Positions 1 through 6,767 of a stretch of 22,879 bases of DNA are shown here, one piece after another (within the stretch, counting starts at the first letter, position 1; every line of letters starts with the position of its first letter). This stretch comes from an uncultured Prevotella sp. (GTDB taxonomy: Bacteria > Bacteroidota > Bacteroidia > Bacteroidales > Bacteroidaceae). A program made the position numbers and the translations under genes. The DNA lies in the NCBI GenBank assembly GCA_900769055.1, contig CAAGFF010000271.1, positions 1 to 22,879 of the forward strand, in the 5' to 3' direction. The notes beneath the pieces are model-generated. The model saw nothing but the letters and a program-made list of their open reading frames with translations, ran no database searches and was not told the DNA's origin.

Positions 1-1249
1 CGAGTGCGCTGTTCAGCAGTGGGAAGGTGTAAGTCAGCGTCGTGCTTGCCACCCACAATGCGAATGTGCATGTGCCTACAGCAATTGCTCTTACGCTGCT
101 TGGGAACAGTTCGGCTATGAGCACCCATGTCACGGGACCGAGTGTCATGGCATAACAGGCTATTGCCGATACTACGAGAACCACCATGAGAGGTCCCTTC
201 AGCCCGAGGTAGTAGCATGTGCCGAGCGTGGCGTATATGATGGCAAGCCCGCAAGCACCTATGAGCATTAGCTTTCTCCGTCCTATGCTCTCGACAGTGT
301 TTATAGCTATGATGGTGAAGATGAAGTTGATGACACCCGTCACGACAATATTGAAGAGCACGTCGCTCAACGAGTAGCCTGCCGACTGGAATACCTCCTG
401 GGCATAGTTGAAGATGACGTTGGTGCCGCACCACTGTTGGAATACGGCTATGACGATGCCTATTACGGCAATCTTGCTCAGCGGCTTGCTGAAGAGTGTG
501 CGTAGTCCGTGGCCGCTGTCCTTAGTTGTGGCGGCAGCCTCCTCCATGCCTTTTATCTCGCAATGGGCATACCCTTCACCGCCTATACGTGTGAGGATGT
601 TCTTTGCCCTCTCTTTCTGTCCTGTCATCACGAGCCATCGCGGACTCTCCGGGATAAGTACTACGAGCAAAAGGAATGCTATGGCTGGAAATGCGCCAGC
701 CCAGAACATCCATCTCCATCCCATCTGGCAGTTCCATGTCTCTATGCCGTTTGTCGTAACAGGCTCTGCTATAAGCCAGTTGGTTATCTGTGCGGCGAGT
801 ATTCCAAGCACTATGGTTAGCTGGTTGAGCGATACCAGCTTCCCGCGGATGTTTGCCGGAGCAACCTCTGCTATATACATCGGTGACAGGCCCGAGGCGA
901 TGCCTATGCCGACTCCGCTCAGGAAGCGTGCGGCAAGGAACAGGCCTAAGGTGCTGAAATAGCCCGTTGCGTATGCTGAGACGATGAAGATGATGGCTGC
1001 CGTAGTGAGCAACCGCTTGCGTCCCAGCTTGTCGGCAAGAGTTCCTGCTGTCATGGCACCAGTCAGACAGCCTACGAGGGCTATGCTCATAGCCAGTCCC
1101 TGCATCTGCGGATTTGATGAAATGTCGAAGTATACCTCATAGAATGGTTTCGCACCGCCTATTACTACCCAGTCGTAGCCGAACAGCAGTCCGCCCATTG
1201 CCGATACAAGACAGATGAAGTAGACGAATTTCTTGTTGAAAGTATTCAT
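1..1249 (-). CDS. Sugar porter family MFS symporter (partial, C-terminus outside window)
   Basis: Read on the minus strand from ATG at 1249, the frame stays open for 416 codons to the window edge. This is a major facilitator of the sugar porter family (XylE/AraE type), an inner-membrane sugar:proton symporter. Visible family marks are GGLLFGYD (residues 19-26), the loop 2-3 motif DKLGRK (73-78), the RGKL segment (135-138), PESPRWL (200-206), QQWCGTNVIFNY (271-282) and ESIGRRK (320-326). By alignment from memory with E. coli XylE, Q143, Q271, Q272, N277 and W375 match sugar-contacting residues, while the position of XylE Q415 appears to be Leu here, so the substrate may not be xylose. About two C-terminal helices are missing. 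The divergent AraC-type regulator suggests sugar-inducible control. The family is secure; the substrate is unknown. Confidence 0.93.
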   Translation of the reverse strand, partial: MNTFNKKFVYFICLVSAMGGLLFGYDWVVIGGAKPFYEVYFDISSNPQMQGLAMSIALVGCLTGAMTAGTLADKLGRKRLLTTAAIIFIVSAYATGYFSTLGLFLAARFLSGVGIGIASGLSPMYIAEVAPANIRGKLVSLNQLTIVLGILAAQITNWLIAEPVTTNGIETWNCQMGWRWMFWAGAFPAIAFLLLVVLIPESPRWLVMTGQKERAKNILTRIGGEGYAHCEIKGMEEAAATTKDSGHGLRTLFSKPLSKIAVIGIVIAVFQQWCGTNVIFNYAQEVFQSAGYSLSDVLFNIVVTGVINFIFTIIAINTVESIGRRKLMLIGACGLAIIYATLGTCYYLGLKGPLMVVLVVSAIACYAMTLGPVTWVLIAELFPSSVRAIAVGTCTFALWVASTTLTYTFPLLNSAL

Positions 1250-1250
1250 A

Positions 1251-1274
1251 TTGTTTAGTAATTTGTTTAGTAAT
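1251..1274 (-). repeat. Perfect 12-bp tandem duplication in the symporter leader
   Basis: The plus-strand 12-mer TTGTTTAGTAAT occurs twice head to tail (1251-1262 and 1263-1274). It fills almost exactly the distance between the expected transcription start, just downstream of the -7 box at 1281-1288, and the ATG at 1249. The sequence is direct; any effect on translation or transcript stability is inference. Confidence 0.85.
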
Positions 1275-1280
1275 CAGTTG

Positions 1281-1288
1281 CAAAGTTA
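1281..1288 (-). promoter_or_regulatory. Bacteroidota -7 box for the sugar symporter
   Basis: On the minus strand this reads TAACTTTG, a full match to the Bacteroidota sigma-A -7 consensus TAnnTTTG. It puts the start of transcription about 25-30 bases ahead of the symporter ATG. The -33 region is only T-rich, with no clear TTTG, which fits a promoter needing an activator. The 67 bp between this box and the divergent box at 1356 is the likely operator region for the AraC-type protein. Confidence 0.7.
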
Positions 1289-1355
1289 TTGGTTATTGCC
1301 AGATGAAAAAATAGAAAAAAGTAACTGAAAGATGGATTATTTCGTTATTATTCGC

Positions 1356-1363
1356 TATATTTG
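1356..1363 (+). promoter_or_regulatory. Bacteroidota -7 box for the AraC-family gene
   Basis: TATATTTG matches TAnnTTTG. Transcription would begin near 1367-1370, which rules out the upstream in-frame TTG at 1361 as a start because it lies inside the box. The next in-frame ATG at 1391 leaves a leader of about 20 bases. No convincing -33 TTTG is visible. Confidence 0.65.
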
Positions 1364-1390
1364 CACAAAGATGCCTATAACAGTCTGTAT

Positions 1391-2293
1391 ATGATACGAA
1401 TAAAAAGCGGTTTCTCCGGCGAGCGCTCCCTTGTGTTGCCCAAGATGGTGACCGATATGATGGATGCTGACGATATAGCATCGGTGCTCTATGTCACCGA
1501 TATAGGCTATTATCCCAATGCCGCTGCGCATTTCCGTGAGCGTGTGGAGCCAATAGACCAGTATGTGTTCATATACTGCGTGGCTGGTCGGGGCTTCTAT
1601 GTCTTAAATGGTCACAGGTACGAGGTGGAGACAAACCAGTATTTCATACTTCCTGCCGGAGTTCCCCATGCCTATGGTGCCGATGCCTCGGAGCCATGGA
1701 CTATATACTGGATTCACTTCAAGGGTACGTTGGCACGTCACTATGCTCAGAATGCCTTGGCTCCCATATCGGTGAAACCGGGCATGAAGTCGAGGATAAG
1801 CTACCGTACGGGCATGTTCGAGGAACTGTTCGAAGCCCTCAATGCGGGCTATGGCATTGAGAACATCAGGTATGCCATGTCCCTGTTCCATCACTACCTC
1901 GGGTCGTTGCGCTATATGCGGCAGTACAGGGAGTATGGTGAGGATGTGCAGGCTGGAGCGACGAGCGATGAGGATGTCATGGTAAGTGCCGCCATACACT
2001 ACATCAAGGAAAACATAGAACGGCATCTTACGCTGAAGGACATTGCCGACTACACAGGCTACTCACAGTCGCGCTTCTCAGTGATATTCAAGGAACGCAC
2101 GGGGCACAGTCCCGTCAACTATGTCAACCTTATGAAGGTGAAGGAAGCCTGTGCCATGCTCGACAATACCAAGATGAAGGTTAACCAGATATGCCACAAG
2201 CTCGGCATTGACGACCCTTACTATTTCTCACGCCTCTTCAGCAGCATCATGGGCATGAGTCCTAAGGCGTATAGGATGACTCCGAAAGTATAG
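1391..2293 (+). CDS. AraC-family transcriptional regulator with N-terminal cupin domain
   Basis: A 300-residue regulator. Residues about 1-165 form an AraC ligand-binding cupin: GERSLVLP near the start, then YVFIYCVAGRGFY and a Phe-Ile-Leu-Pro-Ala-Gly-Val-Pro-His segment typical of the AraC_binding fold. Residues about 213-295 hold two helix-turn-helix motifs of the AraC/XylS DNA-binding domain (LTLKDIADYTGYSQSRFS, then the signature KVNQICHKLGIDDPYYFSR, ending MGMSPKAYR). The start at 1391 is chosen over the TTG at 1361 because the -7 box overlaps the TTG, and because family members begin near a (D/S)GFxGER segment. Divergent orientation to the sugar symporter makes that gene the likely target, with a sugar as effector; this is inferred, not shown. 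Confidence 0.93.
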   Translation: MIRIKSGFSGERSLVLPKMVTDMMDADDIASVLYVTDIGYYPNAAAHFRERVEPIDQYVFIYCVAGRGFYVLNGHRYEVETNQYFILPAGVPHAYGADASEPWTIYWIHFKGTLARHYAQNALAPISVKPGMKSRISYRTGMFEELFEALNAGYGIENIRYAMSLFHHYLGSLRYMRQYREYGEDVQAGATSDEDVMVSAAIHYIKENIERHLTLKDIADYTGYSQSRFSVIFKERTGHSPVNYVNLMKVKEACAMLDNTKMKVNQICHKLGIDDPYYFSRLFSSIMGMSPKAYRMTPKV

Positions 2294-2359
2294 TCCGAAG
2301 GCAAGACTTTCAAGGACCGTGCAGGCGGTCAAAAATGATAACTGTGCAAACACCACTAC

Positions 2360-2941
2360 ATGTCACTATATAATAAGAAAGGTATATATCCGCTGTTATG
2401 GCTGCGGCGCATCAGACACAGCCGTGGCTTTGGGGTGCAGTCGCCCACAGCCTACTCGTTTATCCGCTATGTCATAAACGAGCACTATCCCTATTATGCC
2501 TATTCCGAACTTTCGGCAAAGTTCCCATCCGTAGGATGGCGTGAGCGTAAGCTCCTGCGGCTGTATTTCCGCATAGCCAACCATGTGCAGGCTGCTGTCA
2601 TGGTAGACCTCTGTGGCAGGGACGACTGTCTGCGTGCCTATGTTAATGCAGGATGCAAGTCGACCGAAGTCGTAGACGCTCTGCCGGAAGAAGGTACGGC
2701 AGGCATAGTGCGCATGAGGATTGCTGATGGTTTCCCCGAACAGTTCTCAAAGGTGATTGGCAAGGTTGATGCAGGCAGCATCGTCATCATAGAGGATATA
2801 CACCGCAACCATCAGGCAAGGAACATGTGGAGGAGTGTAATGGCAGACAAGCGCACAGGGCGCACCTTCGACCTATACTATTGTGGCATAGTGGCTTTCG
2901 ACTTGTCGAAATACAAGCAGCACTATAAGGTGAACTTCTGA
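2360..2941 (+). CDS. Conserved Bacteroidota protein, degenerate SAM-methyltransferase-like fold
   Basis: A 193-residue protein beginning MSLYNKKGIYPLLW. The N-terminal RHSRGFGVQSPTAYSFI (about 19-35) and the C-terminal FDLYYCGIVAFDLSKYKQHYKVNF region resemble a Bacteroidota family usually annotated as class I SAM-dependent methyltransferase or hypothetical. The central VMVDLCGRDDC sits where motif I should be, but no glycine-rich GxGxG loop is present. SIVIIEDIHRN (about 140-150) looks like the strand carrying motif IV/V acidic residues. It may therefore be a binding protein or an inactive methyltransferase. It lies 66 bp after the AraC gene on the same strand, possibly cotranscribed. Function is not known; the family resemblance is moderate. 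Confidence 0.7.
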   Translation: MSLYNKKGIYPLLWLRRIRHSRGFGVQSPTAYSFIRYVINEHYPYYAYSELSAKFPSVGWRERKLLRLYFRIANHVQAAVMVDLCGRDDCLRAYVNAGCKSTEVVDALPEEGTAGIVRMRIADGFPEQFSKVIGKVDAGSIVIIEDIHRNHQARNMWRSVMADKRTGRTFDLYYCGIVAFDLSKYKQHYKVNF

Positions 2942-3021
2942 TTGGATGGTTGCTAAATATGTATGAAAATCTTAAAAATTACTACAATGTTTGACATGCA
3001 GTGAAAAAAAAGACATATTTG

Positions 3022-3052
3022 CTTGCAGATAAAAAGAAAATAGTTACTTTTG
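3022..3052 (+). promoter_or_regulatory. Promoter of the small acidic protein gene
   Basis: The -7 box TACTTTTG (3045-3052) fits TAnnTTTG, with a -33 element CTTG (3022-3025) at 19-base spacing, the usual Bacteroidota distance. The gene start at 3083 leaves a leader of roughly 25 bases. This is the best two-part promoter in the window. Confidence 0.72.
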
Positions 3053-3082
3053 CGGAAAATTTGAAACGTAATATTTAAGACT

Positions 3083-3304
3083 ATGTATTGGACACTTGAA
3101 TTAGCATCAAAATTGGAAGACGCACCATGGCCTGCAACTAAGGAAGAGTTGATAGACTATGCCATCCGTTCCGGCGCTCCGCTGGAGGTGTTGGAGAACC
3201 TACAGGAAATAGAAGACGAGGGCGATGTTTACGAGAGCATTGAGGACATCTGGCCTGACTACCCAACCAAAGAGGACTTTCTCTTCAACGAGGACGAGTA
3301 CTAA
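3083..3304 (+). CDS. Small acidic DUF2795-type protein
   Basis: A 73-residue strongly acidic protein that starts MYWTLELASKLEDAPWPATK and ends in a run of Asp/Glu (FLFNEDEY). The middle (ATKEELIDYAIRSGAPLEVLENL, then YESIEDIWPDYPTKEDF) matches my memory of the short DUF2795 proteins that are near-invariant in Bacteroides and Prevotella. It has its own promoter (3022-3052) and its own intrinsic terminator (3348-3389), so it is probably monocistronic and well expressed. No catalytic motif, signal peptide or membrane segment is present, which suggests a cytoplasmic binding protein. Molecular function is unknown to me. Confidence 0.88.
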   Translation: MYWTLELASKLEDAPWPATKEELIDYAIRSGAPLEVLENLQEIEDEGDVYESIEDIWPDYPTKEDFLFNEDEY

Positions 3305-3347
3305 TCATCCTGCAAGCATCAAAATCAGCTTAAATAACTGAATATAA

Positions 3348-3389
3348 GCAACATGGTAAGGTCTTTAGGATTTTACCATGTTGCTTTTT
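3348..3389 (+). terminator. Rho-independent terminator after the DUF2795 gene
   Basis: A perfect 12-bp stem (GCAACATGGTAA pairing with TTACCATGTTGC, 3348-3359 with 3373-3384), a 13-base loop and a TTTTT tail at 3385-3389. It insulates the small gene from the T9SS operon beginning at 3466. Confidence 0.9.
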
Positions 3390-3465
3390 ATGGTTTTCTC
3401 ACCAAAGCATGGTTGAAAAATGTTTGTTGATGCAATAAAAAAAAAGTTGACTCGTTATAAAATTG

Positions 3466-4404
3466 ATGTTTAGACATTTTGCGGTCATATTATTAGCGCT
3501 GCTTCTTATCTCTATTGAGATGAGAGGGCAGTATGATGCTTCCTTCGCTCATTATTGGGCGATGGAGACTTCGTTTAATCCCGCAGCAGTAGGTAAGCAG
3601 TCGAAGATTAATGTCACAGGAGCCTACAATATTAGTATGGCTGGGTTTGAGAATAATCCTCAGACCATGTATGCGGCAGCCGATATGCCGTTTTATTTTC
3701 TCAAGTCATACCATGGAGCAGGAGTGCAGTTCATGAACGACCAGCTCGGACTGTTCAAGCATCAGAAGCTCGCCGTGCAGTATGCTCCAAAGTTTAAGCT
3801 GTTCGGAGGTGTGGCATCAATAGGCTTGCAGCTTGGTATGCTCAGTGAGTCCTTCGATGGCTCTGACCTCGACCTTGAGGACTCCAGCGACCCTGCATTC
3901 ACTACATCCGAGGTCAACGGCAACAGTGTCGATATTGGTGTTGGCATCTACTATACGCATGGTCAATGGTATGCTGGATTGTCCGCGCAGCATGTGACAG
4001 CACCGCTTATCTCACTGGGCGAGACCAATGAGTTGCAGATAGATAGAACATATTATTTGACAGGCGGATACAATATTAAACTGAGAAATCCGTTTCTTTC
4101 TATAAAACCCTCTGTGCTCGTGCGTACAGACATGACAGCCTGGAGGGCAGATATCACGGGACGGCTCGTATATGCACATGACGAGAAACTCCTCTATGGT
4201 GGTGCTACCTATAGCCCGTCAACATCATTCACTCTGATGGTTGGAGGTAGTTTCCATGGTTTTGTGCTTGGCTACAGCTACGAGGTGTACACCACGGCCA
4301 TAAGCATGGCCAATGGCAGCCATGAGCTGTTCTTTGGCTATCAGCACGACATCAATCTTGTGAAAAAAGGTAAGAACAAACATAAAAGTGTAAGAATTCT
4401 ATAA
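3466..4404 (+). CDS. porP: T9SS outer-membrane protein PorP/SprF family
   Basis: A 312-residue predicted beta-barrel with a signal peptide (MFRHFAVILLALLLISIEM, cleavage near the following RGQ). The mature N-terminus has the family hallmark of a Tyr-Asp-Ala-Ser-Phe-Ala-His-Tyr segment followed by SFNPAAVGK. It ends in alternating-strand sequence and a basic tail. PorP/SprF proteins are outer-membrane components of type IX secretion, needed for export or anchoring of cargo. The direct neighbours gldK-gldL-gldM-gldN match the porP-porK-porL-porM-porN order of Porphyromonas, which makes this the core PorP rather than one of the many paralogs. The ATG at 3466 is preferred; a TTG lies one codon upstream. 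The stop is 7 bp before gldK. Confidence 0.92.
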   Translation: MFRHFAVILLALLLISIEMRGQYDASFAHYWAMETSFNPAAVGKQSKINVTGAYNISMAGFENNPQTMYAAADMPFYFLKSYHGAGVQFMNDQLGLFKHQKLAVQYAPKFKLFGGVASIGLQLGMLSESFDGSDLDLEDSSDPAFTTSEVNGNSVDIGVGIYYTHGQWYAGLSAQHVTAPLISLGETNELQIDRTYYLTGGYNIKLRNPFLSIKPSVLVRTDMTAWRADITGRLVYAHDEKLLYGGATYSPSTSFTLMVGGSFHGFVLGYSYEVYTTAISMANGSHELFFGYQHDINLVKKGKNKHKSVRIL

Positions 4405-4411
4405 ATATAGC

Positions 4412-5860
4412 ATGAAGAAGACTATTATTGCCATTTGCGCCCTAACCATACTGACGGCTCTTGCATCATGCATGGGCTCCAAGTCGGCATCGTCGTCAGG
4501 AAGGGGAGGCGAGGTAGTGGGAGTAGGAGGAAAAGCCTTCGTGGAACCCACACCATACGGTATGACACGAATAGACCGTGGCTTCCTCAAGATGGGACTC
4601 GACAAGCAGGACTCTCTATGGGGCAAGCAGACTCCGGTTAAGGAAATCTCTGTAGACGGATTCTGGATGGACGAGACCGAGGTGACAAACTCGCAGTACA
4701 AGCAGTTCGTGGAGTGGGTGCGCGACAGCATCCTGCGTACAAGGCTGGCTGACCCGTCATACGGCGGTGATGAGACCTACATGATTACAGAGGACAAGAA
4801 CGGTGATCCCGTGACGCCACATCTCAACTGGAACAAGAGACTGCCGAGAAAACCTAACGAGGATGAGCAGAGGGCCATTGAGAGTCTCTATATCACCAAT
4901 CCCGTAACTGGCGAGAAACTGCTGGACTACAGCCAGATGAACTACCGCTATGAGGTCTACGACTACACTACGGCAGCCCTGCGTAGGAACAGGATGCGCC
5001 CAGAGGAGAGAAACCTCAATACCGACGTTGCCGTAAACAGGGACGAGGTGGTGATGATATCCAAGGACACGGCGTATATCGATGACGAGGGACGCATCAT
5101 CAGCGAGACTATCAACAGGCCGCTTTCTGGTCCGTGGGACTTCCTCAATACCTATATCGTGAATATCTACCCCGATACCACCTGTTGGGTTAACGATTTC
5201 CGAAACTCCGATAACGAGGTGTACCTGCGCAACTATTTCTCCAATCCTGCCTACAACGATTATCCTGTAGTGGGTGTGACATGGGAGCAGGCCAATGCGT
5301 TCTGTGCATGGCGTACGGAATATCTGCTCAAGGGTCTTGGTCCCGAGGCACGTTTCATACAGCGCTATCGTCTGCCTACTGAGGCAGAGTGGGAATACGC
5401 CGCACGTGGTAAGGACGGAACAGAATTTCCATGGGAGAATGGTGACGTGAAGAATGGCAACGGATGTTTCTATGCCAACTTCAAGCCCGACCGCGGAAAC
5501 TATACCCAGGATGGAAATCTCATAACGAGCAAGGCTGGTATATACTCGCCAAACTCTAACGGACTTTTCGATATGGCGGGCAACGTGGCTGAGTGGACCA
5601 GCACCATCTATACAGAGGCTGGAGTGAATGCCATGAACGACCTTAATCCGCAGCTTGACTATAAGGCTGCCAAGGAAGACCCGTACAAGCTTAAGAAGAA
5701 GAGCGTCAGGGGTGGCTCGTGGAAAGACCCAGAGTCGTTCATACGTTCGGCATGGCGTACATGGGAATACCAGAACCAGCCTCGTTCATACATAGGTTTC
5801 AGATGCGTAAGAAGTCTGGCCAATACAACAAGTGGAAAACAGAAAAAGAGCAAGAAATAA
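4412..5860 (+). CDS. gldK: T9SS ring lipoprotein GldK/PorK
   Basis: A 482-residue lipoprotein with signal sequence MKKTIIAICALTILTALASC; the lipobox is LASC with Cys20 as the lipid attachment site. From about residue 45 to 476 it has the formylglycine-generating-enzyme (FGE-sulfatase) fold: WMDETEVTN (from 85), VVGVTWEQANAFCAWR, RLPTEAEWEYAARG (from 320), GLFDMAGNVAEWTS (near 385-398), RGGSWKD (near 433) and the terminal IGFRCVRS. The catalytic Cys pair of true FGE enzymes is absent around RGGSW, so it is structural. GldK/PorK assembles with GldN/PorN into the periplasmic ring under the outer membrane. A long insert (about 105-265) rich in Tyr, Asn and Asp breaks the fold and is normal for the GldK branch. 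The stop codon overlaps the gldL start (TAATG). Confidence 0.96.
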   Translation: MKKTIIAICALTILTALASCMGSKSASSSGRGGEVVGVGGKAFVEPTPYGMTRIDRGFLKMGLDKQDSLWGKQTPVKEISVDGFWMDETEVTNSQYKQFVEWVRDSILRTRLADPSYGGDETYMITEDKNGDPVTPHLNWNKRLPRKPNEDEQRAIESLYITNPVTGEKLLDYSQMNYRYEVYDYTTAALRRNRMRPEERNLNTDVAVNRDEVVMISKDTAYIDDEGRIISETINRPLSGPWDFLNTYIVNIYPDTTCWVNDFRNSDNEVYLRNYFSNPAYNDYPVVGVTWEQANAFCAWRTEYLLKGLGPEARFIQRYRLPTEAEWEYAARGKDGTEFPWENGDVKNGNGCFYANFKPDRGNYTQDGNLITSKAGIYSPNSNGLFDMAGNVAEWTSTIYTEAGVNAMNDLNPQLDYKAAKEDPYKLKKKSVRGGSWKDPESFIRSAWRTWEYQNQPRSYIGFRCVRSLANTTSGKQKKSKK

Positions 5861-6735
5861 TGGGCGAACATAGCAAATTCAATATGGTGTACCGTCTGCA
5901 GAAGTGGATGGACAGCGTGCCGGGACAGACGTTCCTGAACTACGCTTACAGTTGGGGAGCATCTGTCGTTATCCTCGGTACTTTATTCAAGCTTACCCAC
6001 CTGCCGGGTGCCAATGTCATGCTGTTCCTCGGCATGGGTACTGAGGTTGTGGTATTCTTCATCTCTGCCTTCGACCGTCCGTTCGACAAGACTGCCGAGG
6101 GACGCGAGCTGCCGACACATGTCACAGAGGAGTATCTGGAGACAGGCCGTGTGGTGTATGATAATGGGCAGCCAGGTGGCACAATAGTTGTTGGTGGCGG
6201 GGCTAATGCAGATAATGCCGGTAATGCTGGAATGTCCGGAGTTTCCGGAATTCCCGGAGTTTCCGGAATTCCCGGAGATACAGGATTATCCGGAGATCCC
6301 GGAGTCTCTGGTAATGGCGGCACAGTCATCATTGGTGGCGGTGTGGCAACAGGACCACAGCAAAACTATGTTCCTCAGATGAGCACAGAGGAGGCAGAGG
6401 CTCTCAACGAGGCTCAGGGCAACTATGTCGAGGAGCTGAAGAAGCTTGTCGATACCCTTGCAAAGGTCAACGAGCAGAGCGCACGCCTCACACGCGACAG
6501 CGAGGAGATGGAAAACCTCAACCGCACACTCACCGGCATCAGCAAGGTTTACGAGATGCAGCTTAAGGGCGCAAGCCAGCAGATTGGCACCATCGACCAA
6601 ATCAATGAGCAGAGCCGAAAGCTCGCTCAGCAGATTGAGCAGCTCAACAAGATTTACTCTCGCATGATAGAGGCCATGACGGTCAACATGCGGGCGGCGG
6701 CTCCAGGCTCTGCGGCAGGCAATGCCGAGGTATAA
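5860..6735 (+). CDS. gldL: T9SS motor stator protein GldL/PorL with collagen-like linker
   Basis: A 291-residue inner-membrane protein starting MGEHSKFNMVYRLQKWMDS at the ATG that overlaps the gldK stop. Two transmembrane helices (about 31-47 and 52-70) form a hairpin; E62 within NVMLFLGMGTEVVVFFISAF corresponds to the intramembrane Glu required for proton flow in the GldL/GldM motor. After the membrane part come Gly-rich patches (106-114 and 151-161) flanking a Gly-X-Y stretch (121-154), then a long predicted coiled coil (about 175-275) rich in Glu, Gln, Asn and Leu. GldL and GldM form the rotary motor that energizes T9SS. The Gly-X-Y stretch is not a feature I know in GldL. Family assignment is firm from sequence and operon position. 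Confidence 0.96.
   Translation: MGEHSKFNMVYRLQKWMDSVPGQTFLNYAYSWGASVVILGTLFKLTHLPGANVMLFLGMGTEVVVFFISAFDRPFDKTAEGRELPTHVTEEYLETGRVVYDNGQPGGTIVVGGGANADNAGNAGMSGVSGIPGVSGIPGDTGLSGDPGVSGNGGTVIIGGGVATGPQQNYVPQMSTEEAEALNEAQGNYVEELKKLVDTLAKVNEQSARLTRDSEEMENLNRTLTGISKVYEMQLKGASQQIGTIDQINEQSRKLAQQIEQLNKIYSRMIEAMTVNMRAAAPGSAAGNAEV
6220..6321 (+). repeat. Collagen-like Gly-X-Y coding repeat inside gldL
   Basis: Twelve glycines stand at strict period three from residue 121 to 154, with GVSGIP twice, then GDTGLSGDPGVSG. At the DNA level GGAGTTTCCGGAATTCCC is duplicated exactly (6238-6255 and 6256-6273), and related 9-base units follow. Proline occupies the Y position three times, as in bacterial collagen-like proteins. 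It separates the membrane hairpin from the coiled coil. Confidence 0.9.
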
Positions 6736-6767
6736 GACAATAACTTTTCATATTCAACAACACCATA

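Noticed and set aside
408..962. 184-codon open frame on the plus strand
   Set aside because: It lies antisense to the sugar symporter, whose minus-strand frame has family motifs throughout; the plus-strand protein shows none.
1361..1390. TTG start adding ten residues to the AraC-family protein
   Set aside because: The TTG is part of the -7 box TATATTTG, so it is not in the transcript; the ATG at 1391 fits the family N-terminus.
5719..5859. N-terminal extension of GldL into gldK
   Set aside because: The extension is the shifted frame of the gldK 3' end; the conserved GldL start MGEHSKFN is at 5860 with a TAATG overlap.
4412..5860. Formylglycine-generating or sulfatase-maturation enzyme
   Set aside because: The fold is right but the catalytic Cys residues are absent, there is a lipobox, and the operon context is T9SS; GldK/PorK is the correct call.
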